NCBI GenBank assembly: GCA_004010935.1
Contig: CP026511.1
Span: forward strand, 1,426,001-1,490,000
DNA: 64,000 nucleotides
From: Pseudomonadaceae bacterium SI-3
Lineage (GTDB): Bacteria > Pseudomonadota > Gammaproteobacteria > Pseudomonadales > Pseudomonadaceae
Reading direction: 5' to 3'
The stretch's first letter is position 1, and each line of letters starts with the position of its first letter. This document shows positions 1 to 11,627 of the stretch, in pieces. The notes below the pieces were generated by a model. That model was not told the DNA's origin and made no database searches. It saw only the letters and a list, made by a program, of their open reading frames with translations. Made by a program: the position numbers and the translations under genes.

Positions 1-1534
<1,534 letters not shown>

Positions 1535-1549
1535 ACCCAAGCATGCTAG

Positions 1550-1577
1550 AAAGGGGCGGCGTTAGTCGCCCTTTTTT
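1550..1577 (+). terminator. Intrinsic terminator after eno
   Basis: GGGCG and CGCCC arms (about 1553-1557 and 1567-1571) enclose a short loop and are followed directly by six T residues. The structure lies 16 bases after the enolase stop and separates eno from ftsB. Confidence 0.75.
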
Positions 1578-1700
1578 GTGGATAACGGTCAGCGCTGTTA
1601 AGGTCGCCGCACAGCGATGCGCTAGCCAGCAAAGGAAAGCCGGACCATGTTGCTGACCGCCGCTTATACAACGTCACTGGAAACCAATCGAATTCGATCC

Positions 1701-1988
1701 ATGCCTTCCATACGCAGTCCCTACTGGTTGTTTGTTGTCCTGATTTTGCTGCTGGGTGGCTTGCAGTATCGCCTGTGGGTGGGCGAGGGCAGCCTCGCCC
1801 AGGTGAGCGGATTGAACAAGCAGATCGCCGAGCAGCAGGGCGAGAACCAGCGATTGCTTGAGCGAAACCGGATTCTCGAAGCCGAGGTCAAGGAGCTCAA
1901 GCAGGGTATGGAAACTGTAGAAGAGCGTGCGCGGCATGAGTTGGGCATGGTCAAAGAGGGCGAGACTCTCTTTCAGCTCACCGAATGA
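1701..1988 (+). CDS. ftsB: Cell division protein FtsB
   Basis: Small bitopic inner-membrane protein of the FtsQLB divisome complex, which activates septal peptidoglycan synthesis. The 95-residue product has one membrane segment near residues 6-23 (YWLFVVLILLLGGLQYRLW) and then a periplasmic coiled coil rich in E, Q, N and L, ending in the family-like RARHELGMVKEGETLF. The ATG at 1701 gives the normal family length; an upstream in-frame start at 1647 would add 18 atypical residues before the membrane helix. Its stop overlaps the ispD start (ATGA), so the two genes are translationally coupled. Confidence 0.92.
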   Translation: MPSIRSPYWLFVVLILLLGGLQYRLWVGEGSLAQVSGLNKQIAEQQGENQRLLERNRILEAEVKELKQGMETVEERARHELGMVKEGETLFQLTE

Positions 1989-2689
1989 GTGCAGCCCATC
2001 TCCCACTGTTCTGGGTCGTGATTCCGGCTGCCGGCATTGGCAGTCGTATGCGAGCCGACCGGCCCAAGCAATATCTGCAGTTGGCAGGAAGGACCATCCT
2101 CGAGCACACCCTGGATTGCTTTCTAGGCCATCCTCAGCTCAAGGGGCTGGTTGTGTGCGTAGCGAGCGATGATGCCTATTGGCCCGATCTCGCTTGCTCG
2201 ATAGATCCGCGTGTTCACCGTGCCGATGGTGGCACTGAGCGAGCCGACTCGGTCCTGGGTGGGCTGCGAGAGCTGAGCCGGCTAGGCGCCTCAGACGACG
2301 ACTGGGTGCTGGTGCACGATGCCGCTAGGCCCAACCTGGCAGCCACAGATCTAAATCATCTATTGGAGACGCTCGCGGACGATCCTGTCGGTGGGCTGCT
2401 CGCTGTTCCAGCTCGCGATACGCTCAAGCGTGCTGATGCGGATGGGCGCGTTCAGGAGACGGTAGATCGTAGCGTCATTTGGCAAGCGTTCACGCCACAG
2501 ATGTTCCGGCTTGGATCGCTGCGTGAGGCGTTAGCGGATGCCCTTGGCAGTGGAGTTGCCGTAACTGACGAAGCGTCCGCGCTTGAATGGGCGGGCCACC
2601 ACCCGCGTCTGGTCGAAGGGCGGGCTGACAATCTCAAGATCACCCGGCCCGAGGATCTTCAGTGGTTGGAACAGCGCTGGAAATCTTGA
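1985..2689 (+). CDS. ispD: 2-C-methyl-D-erythritol 4-phosphate cytidylyltransferase
   Basis: Third step of the MEP isoprenoid pathway: joins CTP and MEP to give CDP-ME. The 234-residue protein begins with the nucleotide-binding signature VVIPAAGIGSRMRADRPKQY, and carries HDAARPNL and the later TDEASALEW segment of the IspD fold. The ATG overlaps the ftsB stop by four bases. The next enzyme clusters with ispF at 9.3 kb rather than here; in Pseudomonas these two MEP genes are commonly split by the formaldehyde genes. Confidence 0.96.
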   Translation: MSAAHLPLFWVVIPAAGIGSRMRADRPKQYLQLAGRTILEHTLDCFLGHPQLKGLVVCVASDDAYWPDLACSIDPRVHRADGGTERADSVLGGLRELSRLGASDDDWVLVHDAARPNLAATDLNHLLETLADDPVGGLLAVPARDTLKRADADGRVQETVDRSVIWQAFTPQMFRLGSLREALADALGSGVAVTDEASALEWAGHHPRLVEGRADNLKITRPEDLQWLEQRWKS

Positions 2690-2759
2690 GCCCAGCGCTG
2701 TTCAGTCCACTATGCAGAGCGCCGACTCATCCCGCATAGCGGAGGCAAGGCCGTTGTGA

Positions 2760-3926
2760 TCAATAGCGGTAGATCGCAGCAGCGCCGCTTTCGGTCGGCA
2801 TGCGTTCGGTAGGAACTGAGATTACCTCGCCGCCTTGTTCCAACGTCCATATGGTCAATTCATCGAGCAAATCGGGTGTCGTGGCTGAGTCATCTTCCAC
2901 CGCAACTGCCTTGCCTTGCTCCTTGTCGACCACACCGGGGATTCGACGCTCCGCCTCGACCAGCAGGGTCGCAACACGGCCTTCAAGTGTGGCCTGGCCG
3001 ATCTGCTCAAGCTGGTCGGTCGCGAGTCCCTGACCTCGCGACTCGCCGTACTGGTTGATAAAACCTTCTAGCCGCTTGATGTAGCGCGGCTGCATGACCA
3101 TCCAGCTCTTCTGGCGAAGTTCGTCATGATTCAGCAATGAAGCATCGTTCTCGATGCCTTCCGGCAGTAGAAATTCGTTGTGGCTGAGTTTGCGGAAGTG
3201 GAACTGGTGCTCGGGAAGTGCAGCGAGGATCAGTGGCAGTCGCGACTTGCGGCTGTGATGCTCAAGAATCGCGCGATCCACTTCACGGAAGAAGCGCTCG
3301 CGGTCTCGATCGATTTCGTCTTGGCGCCCGGCGCCTCCGCTCTCCACCTGCATCGGATCACCACGCTCGCTGGCGCGACTGTAGCCTTGCGGGAAGCCGG
3401 TCTGACCTTTCTCGGTCAACTCGCGGCCCAGCGCTTCTTCAACAGTTTTCGGAACGTTTTCACCCAAGCGGACTTCGTCAACGCCGTCGCGGTTGCCTTC
3501 GAACAGACGAACCGAGTCCAGCGTGATCGCCAATATCTGATAGCGGTCGGCCGACTGCGCGATACGCAGCAGCGGTTTGAGGTGCATACGGTCATTGGCG
3601 ACAGCGAGCTCTGGAACGCTGCGCTGCAGGCGGAACACCTCGAAGTAATCCGTGGCAGCAAAGACAGCAAGCCCATCGCGGTTGGAATTCCAGAAATCGG
3701 GATCGTCGATCAGGTCGTGGAAGGGCTTCAGCAGCGCTTTGGCCTGGTCGCCACGACCTTGTTGCTTGAGCGAGTCTTCAAGCTCGCGGACAAGGTGCTT
3801 GAAGCGAATCGGGTCTTGCTGACGCTCGGGAAAGCTGCGGTGGGTGGGCTGATAAAGCGAAAGGCAAGGCGCTTCGCGTTTTGCCAGTAACTGGGACATG
3901 GTTTCGCGATCGAGCAATCTGTTCAT
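2760..3926 (-). CDS. baeRF-type (bacterial eRF1-like) protein
   Basis: A 388-residue protein that matches, by eye, the bacterial archaeo-eukaryotic release-factor-like (baeRF) families, proposed to act in ribosome rescue or translation quality control. Recognisable blocks are PCLSLYQPTHR (about residues 19-29), QQDPIRFKHLVRE, DGLAVFA and NDRMHLKPLLR in the N-terminal half, and RFFREVDRAI and LPLILAALPEHQ further on. I did not assign the exact baeRF subfamily. ATG at 3926 is preferred over an in-frame ATG four codons upstream because GAGG lies six bases before it. It is downstream of and co-oriented with the HPF-like gene, 81 bases away. Confidence 0.7.
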   Translation of the reverse strand: MNRLLDRETMSQLLAKREAPCLSLYQPTHRSFPERQQDPIRFKHLVRELEDSLKQQGRGDQAKALLKPFHDLIDDPDFWNSNRDGLAVFAATDYFEVFRLQRSVPELAVANDRMHLKPLLRIAQSADRYQILAITLDSVRLFEGNRDGVDEVRLGENVPKTVEEALGRELTEKGQTGFPQGYSRASERGDPMQVESGGAGRQDEIDRDRERFFREVDRAILEHHSRKSRLPLILAALPEHQFHFRKLSHNEFLLPEGIENDASLLNHDELRQKSWMVMQPRYIKRLEGFINQYGESRGQGLATDQLEQIGQATLEGRVATLLVEAERRIPGVVDKEQGKAVAVEDDSATTPDLLDELTIWTLEQGGEVISVPTERMPTESGAAAIYRY

Positions 3927-4007
3927 GTACGGCCTCACTCGTGGTCAGATGATTCAGTTCCTCATGGTCTCTATCGGCCCGCTTCAGCGGGTCGCATCAG
4001 GCGGCAT

Positions 4008-4325
4008 TCAGTGGTGGTTGAGTTTCTTGTCTAGCGCATGGGCAAGGGCATGGCTGAGCTTTTCGGCGCAGCCGTCAATGGCAAGATTCAGCGAGTCCGC
4101 TTTGTGGCTGGTCGAAATGGGTTCGTGTCCCTTGACCCGCGCTTCCATCTGGCAGCGCTTATCCTGCGGGCCGCTTTTGCCGCTATTTTCGTCGTTGAGA
4201 TGAACTTCGACTCGGGTCAGCTGATCGTCGAAGCGCTCCAGTTCGCTCTCGACCGTCGCTTTCACGTGCTCCTCAAGGCTGCTGGTCACGTCGACGCTAT
4301 GATTGCTGTTCACCAGAATCTGCAT
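4008..4325 (-). CDS. HPF/RaiA-family ribosome-associated protein
   Basis: The 105-residue product fits the ribosome hibernation factor/RaiA fold: MQILVNSNHSVDVTSSLEEHV (beta strand then helix), the VESELERFDDQLTRVEVHL stretch, the charged MEARVKGHEP strand and the DSLNLAIDGCAEKLSHAL helix. Family members bind the 30S decoding region and silence or dimerise ribosomes in stationary phase. It lacks a long C-terminal dimerisation domain, so it is a short-HPF-like or YfiA-like variant, apparently additional to the housekeeping hpf of the rpoN cluster. A strong AGGAGG is six bases before the ATG. Confidence 0.8.
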   Translation of the reverse strand: MQILVNSNHSVDVTSSLEEHVKATVESELERFDDQLTRVEVHLNDENSGKSGPQDKRCQMEARVKGHEPISTSHKADSLNLAIDGCAEKLSHALAHALDKKLNHH

Positions 4326-4456
4326 GATGTCCTCCTGATTGATTGGCCGGCTCGCTCAAGCAGAGGGCCGGAGGCACCGGCTTCAGAAATTCGACGTGGT
4401 GGGTTAAGTCGGGTTCCGCCTCAAGTCGGCAGTCGGACGCGCGGCGCAGTCGCAAC

Positions 4457-5356
4457 TCAATCGCGTTCTTTCCGATATTCGGGACGAGTTGCGAGGCCGT
4501 CCTTCAATGCTTGAATCAGCAGGCGGACCTTCGGTAGCGGATAACGCCGTTGCGGATAGACGGCCCACACCGCCGTGTTCGGTGGCTGATGCGTTTCCAG
4601 CAGGGACACCAGCTCACCGCGGCGTAGTGGCTCCTGGACGTAATAGTCCGGAAGCTGGCAAAGACCGAAGCCCCGAAGCGCAGCATCCAGTACCGCCTGA
4701 CCGCTGTTGCAGCGCCAGTTGCCCGAGGGCTTGAATGGCTGCTCGCGGCCGTCGACCTGCAACATCCAGGTATCGCCAGTGCCAACCAGGCAATTGTGCC
4801 GCGATAGCTCGGACAGGGTATGTGGGCGGCCGTAGCGCTCGAGATAGCTTGGCGCCGCGCACAGATACATCGCGCGTGGGGCAAGGCGTGTGGCGATCAG
4901 CCGAGATTCGCTCAGCCGGCCCAGGCGTACAGCCAGGTCGTAGCCTTCCTGCACCAGATCGAGGGTGCGATTGGACAGTTCGATATCAACCCTCAGCTGC
5001 GGATGCTGCGCCATGAATTCGTTCACCAGCGGCACGATGAAGCGTTCACCGTACGCGACCGCTGCGGTCATACGCAGCAGACCAGTGGGCGCAGCATGCA
5101 GGTCGCTGATTGCATGAAAGGCTTCATCACGCTCCTCGATCAGGCGCTGGCAGCGCGAGAGAAAGGTATGACCGGCTTCGGTCAGGGAAACCCGGCGGGT
5201 CGTGCGATAGAGCAGCCGTGCCTGAAGACGTTCCTCGAGGCGTGCGACTTGGCGGCTGACGTGAGATGACGACACGCGCAGTTGCCCTGCGGCCTGCATG
5301 AAGCTTCCGCACTCAGCGACGGCGACGAATTCATCCAGTCCTTCCCATCGATTCAT
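4457..5356 (-). CDS. gfnR: LysR-family regulator of the formaldehyde genes
   Basis: Typical 299-residue LysR protein: N-terminal winged helix (residues about 1-60, with QAAGQLRVSSSHVSRQVARL as recognition helix) and a periplasmic-binding-like effector domain. It is divergent from adhC, 143 bases away. In P. aeruginosa the regulator at this position (PA3630, GfnR) activates glutathione-dependent formaldehyde detoxification, so I infer the same role. A T-N11-A-like dyad at 5397-5418 in the shared intergenic region is a candidate binding site. The symbol rests on synteny and general similarity. Confidence 0.75.
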   Translation of the reverse strand: MNRWEGLDEFVAVAECGSFMQAAGQLRVSSSHVSRQVARLEERLQARLLYRTTRRVSLTEAGHTFLSRCQRLIEERDEAFHAISDLHAAPTGLLRMTAAVAYGERFIVPLVNEFMAQHPQLRVDIELSNRTLDLVQEGYDLAVRLGRLSESRLIATRLAPRAMYLCAAPSYLERYGRPHTLSELSRHNCLVGTGDTWMLQVDGREQPFKPSGNWRCNSGQAVLDAALRGFGLCQLPDYYVQEPLRRGELVSLLETHQPPNTAVWAVYPQRRYPLPKVRLLIQALKDGLATRPEYRKERD

Positions 5357-5358
5357 AG

Positions 5359-6615
<1,257 letters not shown>

Positions 6616-6684
6616 TTCAGCACGTCGGGCCGCAGCGCTCCGCCTGCGATGGTGCGAGTGCTACGGGCCCGCTCAGGAGGGCCC

Positions 6685-7530
6685 ATGAGCCTCGAGAATA
6701 TTTCTTGCCAGAAGAGCTTCGGTGGCTGGCACAAACGCTATCGTCACCGCTCAAGTAGCTTGAACTGCGACATGGTATTTGCCGTATATCTGCCGCCTCA
6801 GGCAGAGCAAGGCGAAAAGCTTCCGGTGCTGTACTGGTTGTCCGGTCTGACCTGTACCGACGAGAACTTCATGCAGAAGGCGGGGGCGCATCGGCTTGCT
6901 GCGGAGCTCGGCTTAATTATCGTCGCCCCAGACACCAGCCCCCGCGGCCCCGACGTTCCGGACGATCCGGACGCTGCCTATGACTTCGGTCTTGGCGCAG
7001 GTTTCTACCTGAACGCGACCCAGGAACCCTGGGCTCAGCACTACCGCATGTACGATTACGTGGTCGATGAGCTGCCGGCGCTGATCGAGGCAAACTTTCC
7101 CGTATCCGACAAGCGCGGTATCAGTGGGCATTCGATGGGCGGTCATGGTGCGCTGGTGTGCGCGTTAAAGAATCCTGGTCGCTATCAGTCGCTGTCGGCG
7201 TTCGCGCCGATCGCCAATCCGGCTGATTGCCCATGGGGCGAGAAGGCCTTCTCCAATTACCTCGGAGAAGATCGCTCACGCTGGCGCGAATGGGACGCCT
7301 GTGCCCTGATATCCAAGGCGCAGGAGAAGTTGCCGATACTCGTCGATCAGGGCGATCGGGATGATTTCATGGCCAATCAGTTGAAGCCCGAAGCGCTGGA
7401 GTCAGCTGCAACCGCGGCGGATCATCCGCTGACGTTGCGTATTCAGCCGGGCTACGATCACAGCTATTACTTCATCAGCACCTTTATCGATGACCATCTG
7501 CGCCATCACGCGCAGGCATTGAAGGCCTAG
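6685..7530 (+). CDS. fghA: S-formylglutathione hydrolase
   Basis: Serine esterase that hydrolyses S-formylglutathione to formate and glutathione, completing formaldehyde detoxification begun by AdhC. The 281-residue alpha/beta hydrolase contains the oxyanion stretch [13 protein letters not shown], the nucleophile elbow GHSMGGHGA, the acid region DQGDRDDF and the histidine in PGYDHSYYF. The ATG at 6685 has AGGAGG at 6675-6680; an earlier in-frame ATG at 6649 has no ribosome site and would add 12 non-family residues. Confidence 0.96.
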   Translation: MSLENISCQKSFGGWHKRYRHRSSSLNCDMVFAVYLPPQAEQGEKLPVLYWLSGLTCTDENFMQKAGAHRLAAELGLIIVAPDTSPRGPDVPDDPDAAYDFGLGAGFYLNATQEPWAQHYRMYDYVVDELPALIEANFPVSDKRGISGHSMGGHGALVCALKNPGRYQSLSAFAPIANPADCPWGEKAFSNYLGEDRSRWREWDACALISKAQEKLPILVDQGDRDDFMANQLKPEALESAATAADHPLTLRIQPGYDHSYYFISTFIDDHLRHHAQALKA

Positions 7531-7669
7531 GTCAGCTGCGCTTACGAGCGAGCGTGTTTGCAGAGAAAATGCCGCCCCATTCACGATCAAGCCTATGCCG
7601 GTAGCAAGCGTATGGGGATCAACCGCTGCCGCTTACGGTTGTCCGCATTGCTCCGGCGCCTATGCGTAG

Positions 7670-7699
7670 CCGCTCGGTGACGCTATGCGTCACAAGCGG
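7670..7699. other. Strong hairpin downstream of fghA
   Basis: CCGCT/AGCGG outer arms and a perfect seven-base inner stem (GTGACGC 7677-7683 with GCGTCAC 7687-7693, loop TAT). No T run follows, so it may help end fghA transcription or protect its 3' end, but it is not a clear intrinsic terminator. Confidence 0.4.
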
Positions 7700-7704
7700 T
7701 AGAA

Positions 7705-7740
7705 CGAAAAAAGGCCCGCCCGGAATTCCGGGCGGGCCTT
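7705..7740 (-). terminator. Intrinsic terminator of xenB
   Basis: Bases 7711-7740 are a perfect 30-base palindrome (each arm AAGGCCCGCCCGGAA) and on the minus strand the stem is followed by six T residues. It begins 14 bases past the xenB stop and faces fghA, so it can also insulate the two converging genes. Confidence 0.9.
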
Positions 7741-7753
7741 CCATCGCAAGGAG

Positions 7754-8803
7754 CTAGAGCGATGGATAATCGGTGTAACCTTCGGCGCCTTTTGCGTAGA
7801 ACAGCTCAGGCCGCGGCTCGTTGAGCGGCGCGTCCTGGCGCAGGCGCTGGACCAGGTCGGGGTTGGCGATATAGGGAATGCCAAAGGCCACGGCGTCGGC
7901 CTTACCCTCGGCCAGCCAGGCGTTGGCCTGGTCCTTGGTGAAGCGTTCGTTGGCGATATAAACGCCACCGAAGATCTCCTTCAGCTGTGGGCCGAGGCTG
8001 TCCTCGCCGGCTTTCTCCCGCGTGCAGATGAAGGCGATGCCGCGCTTGCCCAGTTCACGAGCGACATAGGCAAAGGTATCGGCACGATTCGAGTCGCCCA
8101 TGTCGTGAGCGTCGGCGCGTGGTGCCAGGTGAACGCCTACGCGGCCAGCGCCCCAGACCCCTACCGCCGCATCGGTAACTTCCAACAGCAAACGTGCCCG
8201 GTTTTCCAGTGAGCCGCCGTACTGATCGGTGCGCTGGTTGGTGCTGTCTTGCAGGAACTGGTCAAGCAGGTAACCGTTGGCGCCATGTATTTCGACGCCG
8301 TCGAACCCTGCTTCGCGAGCATTCTCGGCCCCTTTACGGTAGGCCTCGACGATGCCTGCGATCTCTTCGGTTTCCAGCGCTCGTGGCGTTTCAAAATTCT
8401 TCATCGGCCGGACCAGGCTGACGTGCCCGGCGGGTTGGATAGCGCTCGGCGCGACCGGAAGTTGACCGTCGAGGTAGATCGGATCGGAGATCCGACCCAC
8501 GTGCCAGAGCTGCAGCACGATCTTGCCGCCTTTCGCATGGACCGCATCGGTTACCTTTTTCCAGCCCTGTACCTGCTCAGCGGACCAGATGCCGGGCGTG
8601 TCCGGATAACCGACACCCATCGGCGTGACGGAGGTGGCTTCGCTGATGATCAGTCCAGCCTCGGCCCGCTGGGTGTAGTACTCGGCAATCAAGTCACCCG
8701 GTATGCGGCCCGGCTCGGCACGGCAGCGGGTCAGCGGGGCCATGATGATGCGGTTGGCCAGTTCCAGTTCGCCAATCTTGATCGGGTCGAAAAGTGTAGG
8801 CAT
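7754..8803 (-). CDS. xenB: Old Yellow Enzyme family ene-reductase (xenobiotic reductase B type)
   Basis: FMN-dependent reductase of electrophilic alkenes, N-ethylmaleimide and nitrate-ester or nitroaromatic compounds using NADPH. The 349-residue TIM barrel starts MPTLFDPIKIGELELANRI and shows the family blocks MAPLTRCRA, QLWHVGRIS, the HGANGYLLDQFL substrate-site segment (H and N bind the substrate), DQYGGSLENRARL and RVGVHLAP. Throughout it reads like P. fluorescens XenB/E. coli NemA. It lies 38 bases downstream of an ArsR-type regulator, forming a two-gene operon with a terminator. Confidence 0.92.
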   Translation of the reverse strand: MPTLFDPIKIGELELANRIIMAPLTRCRAEPGRIPGDLIAEYYTQRAEAGLIISEATSVTPMGVGYPDTPGIWSAEQVQGWKKVTDAVHAKGGKIVLQLWHVGRISDPIYLDGQLPVAPSAIQPAGHVSLVRPMKNFETPRALETEEIAGIVEAYRKGAENAREAGFDGVEIHGANGYLLDQFLQDSTNQRTDQYGGSLENRARLLLEVTDAAVGVWGAGRVGVHLAPRADAHDMGDSNRADTFAYVARELGKRGIAFICTREKAGEDSLGPQLKEIFGGVYIANERFTKDQANAWLAEGKADAVAFGIPYIANPDLVQRLRQDAPLNEPRPELFYAKGAEGYTDYPSL

Positions 8804-8841
8804 AGCGATGCTGCTCCTTTACACGGTAAGGGTTGGTGGGC

Positions 8842-9144
8842 TCAGAGGTCCTGGCCGAGGCGGGCCACGAAAGCGGCGATGGCCGGTTCATTGCGTTTGA
8901 AAAAATGCCACTGGCCAACCTTGCGGTTGGTGATCAGGCCGGCCCGTTGCAAGGTCGCCAGATGAGCCGATACGGTTGATTGCGATAGCCCGGCGCGCTG
9001 GTCGATCTGTCCGGCACACACCCCGTTTTCCAACGAGTGATGCTGCTCGGAGAAATAGCGTTGTGGTTCTTTCAGCCAACCCAGAATCTCCCGCCGCAAA
9101 GGGTGGGAGATTGCTTTGAGGATGTCGTCCAGTTCGTCGGGCAT
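8842..9144 (-). CDS. ArsR/SmtB-family repressor of xenB
   Basis: A 100-residue winged-helix protein. The DNA-binding core is AISHPLRREILGWL followed by CAGQIDQRAGLSQSTVSAHLATLQRAGLI and the wing ITNRKVGQWHFFKRN. It contains one cysteine (in GVCAGQ) and no clear CxC metal motif, so a reactive electrophile rather than a metal is a plausible signal. First gene of an operon with xenB. Palindromic ATCGCGAT and TATCG/CGATA elements just upstream of its ATG suggest autoregulation. The ribosome site is weak (GGACG). Confidence 0.85.
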   Translation of the reverse strand: MPDELDDILKAISHPLRREILGWLKEPQRYFSEQHHSLENGVCAGQIDQRAGLSQSTVSAHLATLQRAGLITNRKVGQWHFFKRNEPAIAAFVARLGQDL

Positions 9145-9164
9145 GGTGTCGTCCGGTTCGGTAT

Positions 9165-9203
9165 ATCGCGATGGAGCGAACTATATATCGGCAAAAAGCG
9201 ATA
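9165..9203. promoter_or_regulatory. Candidate operator for the ArsR-type repressor
   Basis: Two related dyads precede the regulator: ATCGCGAT at 9165-9172 and TATCG-N8-CGATA at 9186-9203, both built from ATCG/CGAT half sites. They lie 21-59 bases upstream of the repressor ATG and overlap an AT-rich TATATA stretch that could be the minus-strand promoter. Confidence 0.45.
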
Positions 9204-9323
9204 CATGATCGATTCGGTTAATGGTGCTTATCGGCTGCGTTGATCTGCAGGGGTTCTTACCGCTGCGGCTTCAACGTCTGCCGCGGTCCTGTAGAATCGC
9301 CGGCTGATCTTTTCGAGGTGCAA

Positions 9324-9803
9324 ATGACTATGCGTATCGGCCATGGCTATGACGTGCATCGTTTCGGTGAGGGCGATTTCGTCACCCTCGGTGGGGTGCG
9401 GATTGCTCACAAGTTCGGTCTGCTCGCGCATTCGGATGGCGACGTGGTGCTGCATGCTTTGAGCGACGCATTGCTCGGCGCCGCGGCGCTTGGCGATATC
9501 GGCAAGCACTTCCCGGACACCGATCCGGCCTTCAAGGGCGCCGACAGCCGGGTATTGCTGCGGCACGTGCTCAAGCAGGTGCAGAGCAAGGGCTGGAGGG
9601 TCGGTAACGTTGACGCCACCATTGTTGCGCAAGCACCCAAGATGGCACCGCACATCGAGTCCATGCGAACCCTGATCGCTGAGGACCTGCAGGTCGATCT
9701 GGATCAGGTCAACGTCAAGGCCACCACCACCGAAAAGCTCGGCTTTACCGGGCGTGAAGAAGGCATAGCCGTTCACGCTGTTGCGCTGCTGGTCAGCGCA
9801 TGA
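9324..9803 (+). CDS. ispF: 2-C-methyl-D-erythritol 2,4-cyclodiphosphate synthase
   Basis: Fifth MEP-pathway step: cyclises CDP-ME 2-phosphate with loss of CMP. The 159-residue product has the zinc ligands in GYDVHRF and [13 protein letters not shown], plus the [11 protein letters not shown] loop and the C-terminal [20 protein letters not shown] at 9324 has GAGG five bases upstream; a second ATG two codons on (9330) is possible. The stop overlaps truD by four bases. Confidence 0.96.
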   Translation: MTMRIGHGYDVHRFGEGDFVTLGGVRIAHKFGLLAHSDGDVVLHALSDALLGAAALGDIGKHFPDTDPAFKGADSRVLLRHVLKQVQSKGWRVGNVDATIVAQAPKMAPHIESMRTLIAEDLQVDLDQVNVKATTTEKLGFTGREEGIAVHAVALLVSA

Positions 9804-10840
9804 CCGAAGACCAGTTGCTCGGCCCAAGGGCGCACGGAGGGGCCTGTGGCTCCGCAGTGCTCAAAGCTGTGGCGGAGGATTTCCAGGTCGACGAGGTGCT
9901 CGATATTCCCTTGTCTGGTGCAGGCGAACATCTTTGGCTCTGGGTGGAAAAGCGCAACCTCAATACCGAAGAAGCCGCGCGACGCCTGGCGCGTGCTGCT
10001 GGCGTCCCGGTGCGCAACATCAGCTACGCCGGCTTGAAAGATCGTCAGGCTCTGACCCGCCAATGGTTCAGTCTGCATCTGCCAGGCAAAGCTGATCCCG
10101 CACTGGCTAGGGCCGAAGACGAAACCCTGAGGATTCTCCAAAGCAGCCGCCATCAGCGAAAACTGCAACGCGGCGCCCATTCGGCCAATGGGTTTACCCT
10201 GCGTCTGACGGAACTGCAGGCTGACCATGCCCAGCTCGATGCGCGTCTCGAGCGGATCAAGATCGACGGTGTGCCCAACTATTTTGGCTTGCAGCGCTTC
10301 GGTTATGAGGGCGGAAATGTCCACGGCGCCCGTGAGTACGCGGATAGGCAAGAGCTGCCCGTGCAGCGCAATCTCCGCTCACGCCTGCTATCGGCGGGCC
10401 GCAGTTACCTATTCAATCACGTATTAGCTGAGCGAGTTGCCGCGGGTAGCTGGAACCAGGCCCAAGTCGGTGATCTGTTGGCCTTCACAGATAGCCGCAG
10501 CTTTTTCCCGGCAGGTGAAGCCGAGTGCAGCGACCCACGGCTGGCCGTGCTGGATCTGCATCCGACCGGTCCGCTGTGGGGCGCCGGCGAATCGCCTGCT
10601 GCAGGCGCAGTACAAGCACTGGAGATGCAGGCAGCTGCAACGGAGCCGTCAATCGCCAAGTGGCTCGCAGAAGCCGGAATGAAGCATGAACGGCGCATTC
10701 TTCGCCTCCCAATAGGCGGCTTGTCGTGGCATTATCCCGAGCCTGACATTCTGCAACTTGAATTCGTCCTGCCGACCGGATGCTTTGCCACTGCTGTGGT
10801 GCGCGAACTGGTCAGCCTGGCAGGGCAGACGGACATCTGA
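9800..10840 (+). CDS. truD: tRNA pseudouridine(13) synthase
   Basis: Isomerises U13 of tRNA-Glu to pseudouridine. The 346-residue protein carries the TruD catalytic motif [14 protein letters not shown] with Asp81 as the presumed nucleophile, FQVDEVL near the N-terminus, and [15 protein letters not shown] that is characteristic of the family. It overlaps ispF by four bases and surE by one base (TGATG), so the three are translationally coupled. Confidence 0.96.
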   Translation: MTEDQLLGPRAHGGACGSAVLKAVAEDFQVDEVLDIPLSGAGEHLWLWVEKRNLNTEEAARRLARAAGVPVRNISYAGLKDRQALTRQWFSLHLPGKADPALARAEDETLRILQSSRHQRKLQRGAHSANGFTLRLTELQADHAQLDARLERIKIDGVPNYFGLQRFGYEGGNVHGAREYADRQELPVQRNLRSRLLSAGRSYLFNHVLAERVAAGSWNQAQVGDLLAFTDSRSFFPAGEAECSDPRLAVLDLHPTGPLWGAGESPAAGAVQALEMQAAATEPSIAKWLAEAGMKHERRILRLPIGGLSWHYPEPDILQLEFVLPTGCFATAVVRELVSLAGQTDI

Positions 10841-11589
10841 TGCGTATTCTGATCGCCAACGACGACGGGGTGTATGCACCTGGGCTCGCCGCGCTTTATG
10901 ACGCGCTGGCGGATTTTGCCGAGTGCAGGGTAGTTGCCCCAATTCAGGACATGAGCGGCGCCAGCAGCGCACTGACCCTGGATCGCCCGCTTCATCCCAC
11001 AACCATGCCGAATGGTTTCATCGGCGTGAACGGCACGCCTACGGATTGCGTCCACCTAGGCATTAACGGCTTGCTTGAAGACGCGCCTGACATGGTGGTT
11101 TCCGGTATTAATCTGGGCGCCAATCTCGGCGACGACGTGTTGTACTCCGGTACCGTCGCCGCAGCTATCGAGGGACGGTTTACCGGCAAGCCGGCCTTCG
11201 CTTTTTCCCTCGTGTCGCGGCTGACCGATAACCTGCCGACTGCGGCCTATGTCGCACGCAAGCTGGTTGAGCATCAGGCGTCGCTTGAGCTTCCGCCGCG
11301 TACTGTATTGAGCGTCAATGTTCCAAACCTGCCGCTGGACCACATTCGCGGCATACAGCTGACCCGCCTGGGCCATCGCAGCAGGGCCAAGCCTCCAGTG
11401 AAGCAGGCGAATCCGCGTGGCAAGGACGGTTACTGGATCTCGGTGGCCGGCGACGTTGAAGATGGCGGGCCAGGCACCGATTTTCACGCGGTCATGCAGG
11501 GCTACGTCTCGATTACACCATTGCAGCTGGACCGAACCTTTCATGAGGCCTTCGAGGGCCTCGACAGTTGGCTGGAGGGCGTGTTGTGA
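10840..11589 (+). CDS. surE: 5'/3'-nucleotidase SurE
   Basis: Metal-dependent survival protein that dephosphorylates nucleoside 5'- and 3'-monophosphates and short polyphosphate. The 249-residue protein begins [15 protein letters not shown] with the DD metal site, followed by [23 protein letters not shown] and [19 protein letters not shown], all family signatures. ATG at 10840 overlaps the truD stop; an upstream in-frame start at 10780 would lie inside truD and is not family-like. Confidence 0.96.
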   Translation: MRILIANDDGVYAPGLAALYDALADFAECRVVAPIQDMSGASSALTLDRPLHPTTMPNGFIGVNGTPTDCVHLGINGLLEDAPDMVVSGINLGANLGDDVLYSGTVAAAIEGRFTGKPAFAFSLVSRLTDNLPTAAYVARKLVEHQASLELPPRTVLSVNVPNLPLDHIRGIQLTRLGHRSRAKPPVKQANPRGKDGYWISVAGDVEDGGPGTDFHAVMQGYVSITPLQLDRTFHEAFEGLDSWLEGVL

Positions 11590-11627
11590 ACCGCGGATCC
11601 GATGACCTGCTGCGCCATGGTACCGGG

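Noticed and set aside
3180..3890. 236-codon plus-strand frame
   Set aside because: Antisense to the baeRF gene, which has family motifs and a ribosome site.
7670..7740. REP-like mobile repeat
   Set aside because: The two hairpins differ in sequence and I saw no further copies in the window; the second is simply a terminator.
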